In this document: positions 42,227-49,997 of the stretch, one piece after another
Layout: the number at the start of each line of letters is the position of its first letter
Numbering within the stretch: position 1 is the stretch's first letter
Assembly: GCF_001857965.1 (NCBI RefSeq)
Contig: NZ_CP017774.1
Span: forward strand, 3,534,001-3,598,000
Source: Flavobacterium commune
GTDB taxonomy: Bacteria; Bacteroidota; Bacteroidia; Flavobacteriales; Flavobacteriaceae
Direction: 5' to 3'
Length of the DNA: 64,000 nucleotides
Program-made: the position numbers and the translations under genes
The notes under the pieces: generated by a model
What the model saw: the letters and a program-made list of their open reading frames with translations, nothing else
Told to the model about the DNA's origin: nothing
The model's database searches: none

Positions 42227-43510
42227 ATGAAAAAAATTTTCATCACTATTTTTGCGATATGGAATTGCAGCACTTATGCGCAAACTCATTCGATAAAAAA
42301 CTCCCCTAAACTCAGTGAAGCTGCTCCTGAAAGTGTAGGCATCTCCAGCGAACGATTGGCGCGAATTGACAATATGCTCAACAAAGCCGTCGCCGATTCG
42401 GAAATTCCGGGAGCTATAGCCTTAGTAGCCCGAAAAGGAAAAATTGTGTATTTTAAAGCTTTTGGAATGGCTGACAATGCTACTTCAAAAACCTTAAAAA
42501 CCGACGCCATTTTCAGAATTGCATCACAAACCAAAGCCATAACCACTACAGCCGTAATGATGCTATGGGAAGAAGGAAAATTCAAACTCGACGACCCTAT
42601 TTCAAAATACATCCCTGAATTTAAAAACGCCCAAGTTTTAGACTCTGTGTATCCGGATGGAAAATACACTACTAAACCAGCGAAAAGAGAAATTACCATT
42701 CGCGATTTAATTACACACACTTCCGGAATTGGTTACGGCCAAATTGATAGCGATTCTCGTTTCAAAAAAATCTATCAAGACGCTGGCATAACCGATTTGT
42801 TTACAACCGATAAAATCACCATTGCCGAAAGTGTCAAAAAACTGGCAAAACTGCCATTGCATCACAATCCGGGAGAGAAATTCACTTATAGCGAAGGTTT
42901 GGATGTCATTGGCTACTTTATCGAAATCATGTCAGGCATGCCTATGGACGAGTTTTACAGAAGCCGTATTTTTGAACCATTGGGAATGAATGATACTTAT
43001 TTCTATTTGCCGGAATCAAAATACAACCGATTAGTAAGTGTTCAAACCAAAGAAAATGGCAATTGGATTCCGTTTCCAAATACTTTCTACGATACTAATT
43101 ATCCAAAATCAGGAGCTAAAAGCTTTTTCTCTGGGGGTGCCGGACTTTCCAGCACTGCTAAAGACTATGCTACTTTCCTGCAAATGTTCCTGAATAAAGG
43201 TGAACTAAATGGAATTCGATTATTAAGCAGAACAACTGTCCAATTTATGTTAGCAAACCAAATTGGTGATGTTTGGGGTAAAAGTGATGCCTACCATGGT
43301 TTAGGATTTAGAGTTTTAACCCAAATGGGCGAAGATTTGGGCGGTCAAGGCAGTGCAGGAACTTTCAATTGGGGCGGTTATTTCAATACGCAATATTTTG
43401 CCGACCCTAAAGAGGAACTGATTGGTATTATCTTAAAACAAACCCAAAAAACGAGTGACAATACAGGCTGGAAATTCCAACTTTTGGCTGAACAAGCTAT
43501 TGATGATTAA
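42227..43510 (+). CDS. Serine hydrolase, class C beta-lactamase/esterase family
   Basis: A 427-residue secreted protein: signal peptide MKKIFITIFAIWNCSTYAQT, then a beta-lactamase fold. The SxxK motif is S100-Q-T-K103 in FRIASQTKAITTTAVMMLW, the second motif is YSE (YSEGLDVIGY), and a GxG-type motif lies near the end (GGQGSAGTFNWGGYF). Proteins of this type are EstB-like esterases or D-aminopeptidase/carboxypeptidase relatives more often than true beta-lactamases. It acts in the periplasm. Substrate not predictable. Confidence 0.88.
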   Translation: MKKIFITIFAIWNCSTYAQTHSIKNSPKLSEAAPESVGISSERLARIDNMLNKAVADSEIPGAIALVARKGKIVYFKAFGMADNATSKTLKTDAIFRIASQTKAITTTAVMMLWEEGKFKLDDPISKYIPEFKNAQVLDSVYPDGKYTTKPAKREITIRDLITHTSGIGYGQIDSDSRFKKIYQDAGITDLFTTDKITIAESVKKLAKLPLHHNPGEKFTYSEGLDVIGYFIEIMSGMPMDEFYRSRIFEPLGMNDTYFYLPESKYNRLVSVQTKENGNWIPFPNTFYDTNYPKSGAKSFFSGGAGLSSTAKDYATFLQMFLNKGELNGIRLLSRTTVQFMLANQIGDVWGKSDAYHGLGFRVLTQMGEDLGGQGSAGTFNWGGYFNTQYFADPKEELIGIILKQTQKTSDNTGWKFQLLAEQAIDD

Positions 43511-43520
43511 TCCATTCGAA

Positions 43521-43560
43521 AAAACACAGCGGTTTCAACCGTAAGAAACTGCTGTGTTTT
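43521..43560. terminator. Bidirectional terminator
   Basis: AAAACACAGC (43521-43530) pairs perfectly with GCTGTGTTTT (43551-43560), enclosing a partial inner stem. It lies between the convergent hydrolase and transglutaminase genes and includes the last codons and stop of the latter (43535). Confidence 0.85.
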
Positions 43561-44377
43561 CTTCTTTATCAAAAGGAATAAAATCAGTCGAAACAGGATT
43601 ACAATCTACTTTCATAAAAGTACAATTCACTTCTCCAAAAAAACTAGCCACAGCTACTTCGCTGGCATCTTTACCATTGGCTATTTTTACCAATCCATTG
43701 GAAACACTTAATTTAGTTGGATCAAAAAACAGCCACTTCCCTCCCACATACGCTTCAAAACAAGTATGAAGATCAGGTGGATTCAACGCATAAGCATAAC
43801 CCGTAAAATAACGTGCCGGTATGTCCAAAGCACGACATAAAGCAATTGCAAGATGAGCAAAATCTTTACAAACACCTTCTTTTAAAGCCAAAACATCACA
43901 AGCGGATCTGCTGGAATCACTTGTTCCCGCTTTGTAAGCTATAGTACTAAAAACCCATTCGTTTATTGCTTTTACTTTATTAAATTCATTCGGTAAATGT
44001 CCAAATTGCTGATGAGCAAAATCTAATAATTTATCCGATTCACAATACCTGCTTGGTGAAATAAAAGGCAATACTTCATTATCTAAATCAATAATGGGAA
44101 CAGATTGTAACATCTTTTCAGCAGCGATTACCTGGTGTAAAACGTCAACTTCAGCTTCATAAGTAAGCGAAAAATTAATTCCTTTTACTACCTCCATTTT
44201 AATAAAACGAGTAGCTGAGTTTTGCAATACAAATTCTTCGTATTTAATTTCTGGAGTAATCGTAAGAGATTCCGAAATAATTACTTGAGTTGGCGAATTG
44301 ACAACCTGAATATTAAAAATAAAGGTCGTTGTCGAAAAAACTTCATAGGATAAAAAACTGTTCACTTTGAATCTCAT
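43535..44377 (-). CDS. Transglutaminase-like cysteine peptidase family protein
   Basis: A 280-residue protein with an N-terminal beta domain (about 1-120) and a transglutaminase fold. The triad is C in KEGVCKDFAHLAIALCRALD, H in PPDLHTCFEAYVGG, and D in LFFDPTKLSV. DIPARYFTGYAYA between them is typical. No signal peptide is seen. Such proteins in bacteria are usually peptidases or amidases, not cross-linkers. It often pairs with circularly permuted ATP-grasp/alpha-E genes in other genomes, but none lies beside it here. Confidence 0.87.
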   Translation of the reverse strand: MRFKVNSFLSYEVFSTTTFIFNIQVVNSPTQVIISESLTITPEIKYEEFVLQNSATRFIKMEVVKGINFSLTYEAEVDVLHQVIAAEKMLQSVPIIDLDNEVLPFISPSRYCESDKLLDFAHQQFGHLPNEFNKVKAINEWVFSTIAYKAGTSDSSRSACDVLALKEGVCKDFAHLAIALCRALDIPARYFTGYAYALNPPDLHTCFEAYVGGKWLFFDPTKLSVSNGLVKIANGKDASEVAVASFFGEVNCTFMKVDCNPVSTDFIPFDKEENTAVSYG

Positions 44378-44583
44378 CTTGTAAAGATATTAATTATCAG
44401 CTTGATAGTACAACAAAAAATAAACTCTATACAATCGGATTTTAGCAAAAAACTATAAAGAGTCCTTTTCTTTCTTTTTGGCTTATTTTTTTTAAATTTA
44501 CGAGAACATTCATTTTTTGAAAACATTCTCAACTTCGTTCGAATTGACATTATATTCAGCTAAAACAAAATTAAAAACAGTAT

Positions 44584-45021
44584 ATGACCTCTTTCAGTAA
44601 ACACATAACTTTTCGCTGGGCTGATTTAGACCCTAATTTCCATGTTCGTCATAGCGTATATTACGATTGTGCCGCACAACACCGAATGGAAATCTTAGAC
44701 AGTCTTGGTTTAAATTTAAAAGTTTTCCAAAAACAGCATTTTGGTCCCGTTCTCTTTAGGGAAGAATGTATCTTTAGAAAAGAAATTACACAAAGTGATT
44801 CGGTTTACATCCATACCCGGGTAGCCAAAATGAGAGCCGATGCCTCTCGTTGGTCTATTTCTCATGAATTTCGTACCGAAGATAATTTGCTTTGTGCCAC
44901 TTTAACGGTGGATGGTGCCTGGATGGATACCAAATTACGCAAATTAATAGATCCTGTTCCTGAAGTTGCAGTAAAGGCTTTAGCCAGTATTCCCAAAAGT
45001 GAGGATTTTATCGAATCCTAA
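44584..45021 (+). CDS. Acyl-CoA thioesterase, 4HBT-like hot-dog fold
   Basis: A 145-residue single hot-dog domain protein. FRWADLDPNFHVRHSVYYDC (about 10-29) matches the 4-hydroxybenzoyl-CoA thioesterase-type motif (D-x-x-x-H-V). RADASRWSISHEFRTED and LLCATLTVDGAWMD are later strands. It hydrolyses an acyl-CoA or acyl-ACP in the cytoplasm. It precedes a patatin gene by 68 bases on the same strand, so fatty acid release and thioester hydrolysis could be linked. Confidence 0.82.
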   Translation: MTSFSKHITFRWADLDPNFHVRHSVYYDCAAQHRMEILDSLGLNLKVFQKQHFGPVLFREECIFRKEITQSDSVYIHTRVAKMRADASRWSISHEFRTEDNLLCATLTVDGAWMDTKLRKLIDPVPEVAVKALASIPKSEDFIES

Positions 45022-45089
45022 TCAATGGGTAAAGTAGTAATAGTAAATTCAACTACAATAAACTTTAAACAATAAAACCAAACAGCAAT

Positions 45090-45860
45090 ATGCAAACTAA
45101 AATAGGAATTGTTTTATCCGGCGGAGGTGCCAGAGGCATTGGGCACTTAGGTGTTTTAAAAGCCTTGGAGGAATTCGGTATTGTTCCTACCCATATTTCA
45201 GGCACCAGTGCGGGAGCGATAGCAGGTGCTTTTTATGCAGCAGGCTATAGTGTAAGCGAAATTTTGAGCATCTTGAAAAAGGGACAAATCTTTAGTTTTT
45301 CTAATCTATTAATGAAAAGACAGGGGTTGTTTGCCATGAAAGGTTTTCATGATATTTATCTTGAATGTTTCCCAAATAACAGTTTTGAGGATTTAAAAAT
45401 CCCACTTTATATAGCGGCTACCGATATTCTAAAAGGTGAATTGGTTTATTTTTCGTCCGGAAATTTATCTCAGATTTTAATGGCTTCCTCCTGTATGCCG
45501 CTATTATTTCAACCGGTAAACTACAACAATACCCTGTATGTTGACGGCGGAGTCATTAACAACTTCCCTATCGAACCTTTGATGGGACAATGTGATGTCA
45601 TTATTGGCAGCTATGTCAATTCTATCAAAAAAGAAGTCGAGAAAGTAAGTATAAATAACATTCTGGATCGCTGTTTTCATTTGGCAATGAAAAGTTCGGT
45701 TGAGATAAAAACCCATAGTTGTAATTTGTACTTTGAACCGCCTAATATGAGTCAGTACAGTCTTTATAATTTAAAAAATGCCGATGAGATTTTCGAATAC
45801 AGCTATCAATATGCACTTACTTTAGAAGATCAGATAAAAGCGCTCGATATTCAGTTATAG
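45090..45860 (+). CDS. Patatin-like phospholipase (RssA/NTE-type)
   Basis: A 256-residue lipid acyl hydrolase: GGGARGIGHLGVLKALEEFG (11-30) holds the oxyanion motif, the Ser is in GTSAGAIAGAFYAAG, and the Asp in YVDGGVINNFPIEPL. It resembles the bacterial RssA-type group, has no signal peptide and should be cytoplasmic. It differs from the patatin at 29736 in length and motif context, so the two are not recent duplicates. It is the last gene before the insertion sequence; the intergenic region after it was disrupted by that element. Confidence 0.88.
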   Translation: MQTKIGIVLSGGGARGIGHLGVLKALEEFGIVPTHISGTSAGAIAGAFYAAGYSVSEILSILKKGQIFSFSNLLMKRQGLFAMKGFHDIYLECFPNNSFEDLKIPLYIAATDILKGELVYFSSGNLSQILMASSCMPLLFQPVNYNNTLYVDGGVINNFPIEPLMGQCDVIIGSYVNSIKKEVEKVSINNILDRCFHLAMKSSVEIKTHSCNLYFEPPNMSQYSLYNLKNADEIFEYSYQYALTLEDQIKALDIQL

Positions 45861-46032
45861 ATAATTAAAGCCTGAATTTCATAATGCTGTTTTTTAAACC
45901 ACATAAGTCATATAAGTTTTTGTTTTATCCTTTTCTTTTTTACGGTTTTATAAATTAGACTATACAAGTAAAGGTTGGATGTACTAATTTAGCTTACAGT
46001 GTTAGTTAAGACTAAAATCTTAATTTTAACAC

Positions 46033-46332
46033 ATGAAACAAGAAAGAAAAATTTACGATGCAGCCTTTAAGGTTAAAGCTGTAGAATTAAGTAACGAAAG
46101 AAGCAATTTGTCAGAGTTAGCCAGAGAACTTGGAATAAAAGTTTCTTTACTTTATAAATGGCGCAAAGATTACCAAGAATATGGTGAAGGCAGTTTCCCT
46201 GGAAAAGGAAATTTAAAATTGACACCTGAACAGGAACGTATTCACGAATTGGAGAAAAAATTGAAAGATGCAGAAATGGAACGTGATATATTAAAAAAAG
46301 CAATCAGCATTTTCTCCAAGAGCGGTCGATGA
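46033..46332 (+). CDS. IS3-family transposase OrfA
   Basis: A 99-residue DNA-binding protein with an N-terminal helix-turn-helix (FKVKAVELSNERSNLSELAR then LGIKVSLLYKWRKDY) and a leucine-zipper-like C-terminal helix (IHELEKKLKDAEMERDILKK). It recognises the inverted repeats. The heptamer A-AAA-AAA in frame at 46293-46299, followed by G, lies before its end and is the likely site of a -1 ribosomal shift into orfB. The stop overlaps the orfB start (ATGA). Confidence 0.93.
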   Translation: MKQERKIYDAAFKVKAVELSNERSNLSELARELGIKVSLLYKWRKDYQEYGEGSFPGKGNLKLTPEQERIHELEKKLKDAEMERDILKKAISIFSKSGR

Positions 46333-47207
46333 AATACAGGTTCATTAAGAACCATGAAAGCCAGTTTACGATTGAGAAAATGTGTTTGATTTTAAAAATC
46401 AGTTCAAGTGGCTATTATAAATGGAAAAGCAGGGTTGTTTCAGAAAGACTACTAAAAAAGAATATGCTGAAAGAAAAAATAAAAGCTCTTTATTTTGAAT
46501 TTAAGCAACGTTATGGTAGTCCAAGAATAACATCTGAGCTACATGCTTTAGGATATCGAATATCACGATTTACTGTCGCAAAATACATGAGACAACTTGG
46601 CTTACGGAGTAAAGTAAGTAAGAAATTTAAAGTTACAACCAATTCAAAACATAATTATCTAATTGTTGATAATGTGCTCAATAGAAACTTTATGGTAACT
46701 AAACCTTCAGAAGTATGGGTGTCCGATATTACCTATATTCAAACAAAAGAAGGTTTTTTGTATTTAACAACTGTAATTGATTTATATGACCGAAAATTAA
46801 TTGGCTGGAGTTTGAGCAATACAATGAGCACGAATGACACATCACTAGCTGCTTGGCGAATGGCAATAAAAAACAGAGCTATCAAAAAAGGATTAATATT
46901 TCATTCCGATCAAGGTGTACAATATGCTACTAAGAGATTTGCTAATACTATTAAGTCTTATGGAGTAATCCGGAGTATGAGTAGAAAAGGGAATTGCTGG
47001 GATAATGCAGTGGCTGAAAGTTTCTTTAAATCTCTCAAAACAGAACTTATCTACGGAAATAAGTTACTATCAAAAGAACAAATGAAACTTGAAATATTTG
47101 AATATATTGAAATATGGTACAACAGAAAAAGAAGACATCGTGCTTTGAATTATAAAACAATAGAGGAGTTCAATTATCAAAACGATATTTACAAAAATGT
47201 AGCTTAA
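46329..47207 (+). CDS. IS3-family transposase OrfB (DDE integrase core)
   Basis: A 292-residue catalytic subunit from the ATG at 46329. An HTH-21-like part (PRITSELHALGYRISRFTVA) precedes the rve core. The catalytic triad is D133 (VWVSDITYIQT), D194 (IFHSDQGVQYA) and E230 (DNAVAESFFKSLKTE); the second Asp and the Glu are 35 residues apart, the classical DD35E spacing. Frame analysis shows the orfB frame is open back to 46287, so a -1 shift at 46293-46299 would give an OrfAB fusion of about 390 residues. Codons match the surroundings; no decay is seen. Confidence 0.93.
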   Translation: MKYRFIKNHESQFTIEKMCLILKISSSGYYKWKSRVVSERLLKKNMLKEKIKALYFEFKQRYGSPRITSELHALGYRISRFTVAKYMRQLGLRSKVSKKFKVTTNSKHNYLIVDNVLNRNFMVTKPSEVWVSDITYIQTKEGFLYLTTVIDLYDRKLIGWSLSNTMSTNDTSLAAWRMAIKNRAIKKGLIFHSDQGVQYATKRFANTIKSYGVIRSMSRKGNCWDNAVAESFFKSLKTELIYGNKLLSKEQMKLEIFEYIEIWYNRKRRHRALNYKTIEEFNYQNDIYKNVA

Positions 47208-47394
47208 CTTAAACTGTAATTTTTATTTGCATATCCAGGTGTATTTTTATAAGACAATAAATCTTAATATGCTATTTTTTAAATCTGTAGTCTGTATTCT
47301 TTATTCTATTCTCTATTTTCCGCTTCCTGTCTTCTAACTTCTCCTTATATTTTCTTTTATTATCTTTACAGCCAATAAAAACAGACCCTTTTTC

Positions 47395-48630
47395 ATGACT
47401 ACTGCATCTCATTGGAACATTTTATTGTCCAATCAAATCAATAAAAAAAACTTTATAGAAAATATCCTTTCAGGGAATGCCGTTGGCGAATTAGCAGCTT
47501 TTAACGACTTAAAAGGAATTCTTTTTTCCGATTTGGCTATTGATATTTTTATCCAAAAAGAATTTCAATACCTCGAATTGATTACTGTAGGCGCAGATTC
47601 GCATAGAAAATTAAGCACTTTCTCTTCGGGACAGCGTAAAAAGAAGTTTCTTCAATATTGTATCGACCAAAAACCTGATTTTATTATTTTTGATAATCCA
47701 ATGGATCATTTGGATCAGGCTTCCCGAATTGAATTAGCAGAGTCAATGAAAATAATGGCTACTGAAATTAAGATTATCCAGCTTATCAACCGCCATGCCG
47801 ATTTGCTACCTTTTATTTCGAATAACAGACAAATTAATTCCGACTCTTTTGTACTGGAAAACATTAGCCACGAGGCACACGAAAATAAAATTATAACTCA
47901 ATCCGGGATTCCGCATCCGGCACAGGCCATCGAATACAAACAAAAAGTATTGATTCAGATGAATAATGTATGTGTTAGCTACGAAGAACGGCCTATTGTG
48001 AAAAACATCAACTGGACGATTCAACAAGGTGAATTCTGGCAATTGATTGGCCCTAACGGTTCCGGAAAAAGCACCCTTTTATCGCTAATTAATGGTGACA
48101 GTCCTAAGGGTTACGGACAGGATTTACATCTTTTTGGAAGAAAAAAAGGAAGCGGTGAAAGCGTATGGGAGATTAAAAAAAATATTGGTTATTTTGCAAC
48201 TAATATGACCAGTTTGTTCACAAGAAATCACACACTGGAACAAATGATTTTATCCGGATTCTTTGACTCTATTGGATTGTACGACCTGCCTACTACTTTG
48301 CAGAAAAACATTGCCGATCAATGGCTGGAATTAATAGGCATGAAACACCTTAAAAATCAAATGTTCAAACGCCTTTCAGTAGGACAACAAAGGCTAGCCA
48401 TGATTGTACGTTCGGTTTTAAAACATCCGCCTTTAGTTATTTTAGACGAACCTGTTGAAGGCTTAGACGATGAAAATGTAGTCATGGTATGCCAACTCAT
48501 CAATTTGCTAAAACAGGAATCCAATATGACTATAGTGTATGTTTCGCACCGCATAGAACCTAATTTAGCTCCCAATTCTATTTTTGAATTAATTCCATCC
48601 AGTGAAGGTTCTACAGGAGTTGTTAAATAA
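47395..48630 (+). CDS. ModF-like tandem ATP-binding cassette protein
   Basis: A 411-residue protein with two ABC halves and no membrane helices. The N-terminal half lacks a Walker A motif but keeps a signature-like FSSGQRKKKFL and Walker B-like FIIFDNPMDHLD. The C-terminal half is complete: GPNGSGKSTLL, LSVGQQRLAMI and LVILDEPVEGLD. This layout resembles E. coli ModF, but no molybdate transporter genes are near, so the role is open. The start at 47395 follows a TATCTTTA-like box. It lies just downstream of the insertion sequence, which may have changed its promoter region. Confidence 0.8.
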   Translation: MTTASHWNILLSNQINKKNFIENILSGNAVGELAAFNDLKGILFSDLAIDIFIQKEFQYLELITVGADSHRKLSTFSSGQRKKKFLQYCIDQKPDFIIFDNPMDHLDQASRIELAESMKIMATEIKIIQLINRHADLLPFISNNRQINSDSFVLENISHEAHENKIITQSGIPHPAQAIEYKQKVLIQMNNVCVSYEERPIVKNINWTIQQGEFWQLIGPNGSGKSTLLSLINGDSPKGYGQDLHLFGRKKGSGESVWEIKKNIGYFATNMTSLFTRNHTLEQMILSGFFDSIGLYDLPTTLQKNIADQWLELIGMKHLKNQMFKRLSVGQQRLAMIVRSVLKHPPLVILDEPVEGLDDENVVMVCQLINLLKQESNMTIVYVSHRIEPNLAPNSIFELIPSSEGSTGVVK

Positions 48631-48654
48631 CGTAGTTCAATATCAATCCGATTT

Positions 48655-48859
48655 ATGAAAAAAAAAAGCTATTGAAAAAAAATTCGAGGTTTATTCTATT
48701 TTTATAAATCAAATGGACGAAATGAGTTTATATATGAGAAATGATTCTAATATAATCTATGAAATTTCGAATGATTTCGTGACTAAAGTAATTACGGGGA
48801 ACAAAGAGCTAATTAATAATACTTTGATTAATATGAAATGGATTTCTCTAAAAAAATAA
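48655..48859 (+). pseudogene. Small frame interrupted in a run of ten A
   Basis: An ATG at 48655 is followed by ten A (48658-48667) and soon a stop. Shifted by one base after the A run, the frame stays open to TAA at 48857-48859 and encodes about 66 residues (KAIEKKFEVYSIFINQ, then MDEMSLYMRNDSN, ending MKWISLKK). The intact length is small but the amino-acid pattern is regular. A one-base slip in the homopolymer, real or from sequencing, could explain it. A separate 48-residue frame starts at the ATG at 48713. Family unknown. Confidence 0.4.
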
Positions 48860-49122
48860 AGCCTAGCTCCAAAACACTACAACAGATTTTATCAATTATC
48901 TTAACTCGAAAATGTTTTTCTATCTATTAATATTGATAGTACTTATTTGAAACATACTTATTATCTCTACAAACTAAAAATTCCTATAGAACTTTGATCA
49001 AATCCGCCAGAAGCGAACTGTTCATTCCTTTTTTATTGGATAACAATGTCTCAATAAAACCCAATTATTTTTTCGAATAATTAAATTGTTTCTTAAATTT
49101 TATCCCATTCAACTAAAATTAA

Positions 49123-49162
49123 CGTTTACTTTCTTTTTCTTTCGTTTATTTTCTTTTATATT
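49123..49162 (+). promoter_or_regulatory. 20-base direct repeat, candidate DeoR-type operator
   Basis: CGTTTACTTTCTTTTTCTTT (49123-49142) is followed directly by CGTTTATTTTCTTTTATATT (49143-49162), alike at 16 of 20 positions. The second copy overlaps the -7 element TATATTTG (49157-49164) of the DeoR-family gene, a position from which a repressor would block transcription. The low-complexity content means chance is not excluded. Confidence 0.5.
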
Positions 49163-49164
49163 TG
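49157..49164 (+). promoter_or_regulatory. -7 promoter element of the DeoR regulator and sugar operon
   Basis: TATATTTG matches TAnnTTTG, 34 bases before the ATG at 49198. The -33 region is T-rich but lacks a clean TTTG. Confidence 0.5.
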
Positions 49165-49197
49165 TTTTAACACTAATACAAAAAACAATAAAAAAAT

Positions 49198-49959
49198 ATG
49201 TTACCCAATCAGCGAAGAGAAAAAATACTCGACCTTTTAAAAGAAGATGGTTTTGCAAAAGTTATCGATTTAGCCCGCTTATTTAAAGTTACCGAAGTCA
49301 CTATACGTCAGGATCTTGAAAAACTGGAAAGCGAAGATCTTATCATCAAAGAACACGGAGGAGCAAGTATAAAAAACGTTGCCGATCAGGTAAGAAGCTT
49401 TTCGCTGATTCGTCAGGAAAACTTGGAACTAAAATCGGCTATTGCCCAAAAATGTCTCGAATTTATCGAAAATGGAGACACCATTATCCTGGATTCCGGT
49501 TCCACAACCACCGAAATCGCAAAAAAATTAAAAGGATTCAAAAACTTAACGGTCATTACTAACGCCTTAAACATTGCTTTATTACTTGGCACTGAACAAG
49601 ATATCGAGGTTATAATGACCGGAGGCGAATTTAAACCACCTACTTTATCATTAACAGGTCAAAAAGCCGCCGATTTCTTCAAAGGCTTAAACGTTCAAAA
49701 ACTATTTTTAGCCACTGCGGGAATCTCACTAAAATCAGGACTTACCTATCCTAGTATTAGTGATTTAGTGGTAAAAAAAGCCATGATTGACGCTGCCGAA
49801 GTTACTTACCTAGTGGCAGACAGCACCAAAATTGGCAAAAGTGCTTTAGCCAGTTTAGGCGCCTTATCCTTAATTGATTACATCATTACCGATAATGGAA
49901 TTGAAGAAAAACACAAAGAAGTATTTAGAGATAACGAAATTGAAGTTATAGTAGCATAA
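49198..49959 (+). CDS. DeoR/GlpR-family transcriptional regulator
   Basis: A 253-residue repressor-type protein. The N-terminal HTH is RREKILDLLKEDGFAKVIDL with recognition helix VTEVTIRQDLEKLE; the C-terminal effector domain contains ILDSGSTTTEIAKKLK, the sugar-phosphate-binding loop of the family. It heads the sugar operon (39 bases to the isomerase gene) and probably represses it until a phosphorylated intermediate appears. The direct repeat at 49123-49162 is a candidate binding site. An alternative start at 49086 would give a different frame and is rejected. Confidence 0.9.
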   Translation: MLPNQRREKILDLLKEDGFAKVIDLARLFKVTEVTIRQDLEKLESEDLIIKEHGGASIKNVADQVRSFSLIRQENLELKSAIAQKCLEFIENGDTIILDSGSTTTEIAKKLKGFKNLTVITNALNIALLLGTEQDIEVIMTGGEFKPPTLSLTGQKAADFFKGLNVQKLFLATAGISLKSGLTYPSISDLVVKKAMIDAAEVTYLVADSTKIGKSALASLGALSLIDYIITDNGIEEKHKEVFRDNEIEVIVA

Positions 49960-49997
49960 AAGACAAAACACAAAAAAACATAAAAAAAGCAAAGAAA

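Larger units (their letters stand above)
45976..47237 (+). mobile_element. Complete IS3-family insertion sequence
   Basis: A 1262-base element. Left inverted repeat 45976-46010 begins TGGATGTACTAATTTAGCTT; the right repeat, complement of 47203-47237, begins TGGATATGCAAATAAAAATT. They match at about 26 of 35 positions, best at both ends (TGGAT and AGTTAAG). The bases GGT are found just outside both ends (45973-45975 and 47238-47240), a likely 3-base target duplication. Two overlapping frames, orfA and orfB, encode the transposase. The orfB stop lies inside the right repeat. Both frames are intact, so the element may be active. It inserted between a patatin gene and an ABC-protein gene. Confidence 0.92.
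48631..49197. other. Intergenic region with gene remnants and regulator promoter
   Basis: The 567 bases contain no convincing full gene. A frameshifted small frame is at 48655-48859. A short frame at about 48965-49079 ends SELFIPFLLDNNVSIKPNYF and looks like the tail of a lost gene; I cannot name it. The control region of the DeoR gene begins at 49123. Confidence 0.5.

Noticed and set aside
42227..43510. Antibiotic-resistance beta-lactamase
   Set aside because: The sequence belongs to the wide serine-hydrolase family and lacks marks of true AmpC enzymes, so resistance cannot be claimed.
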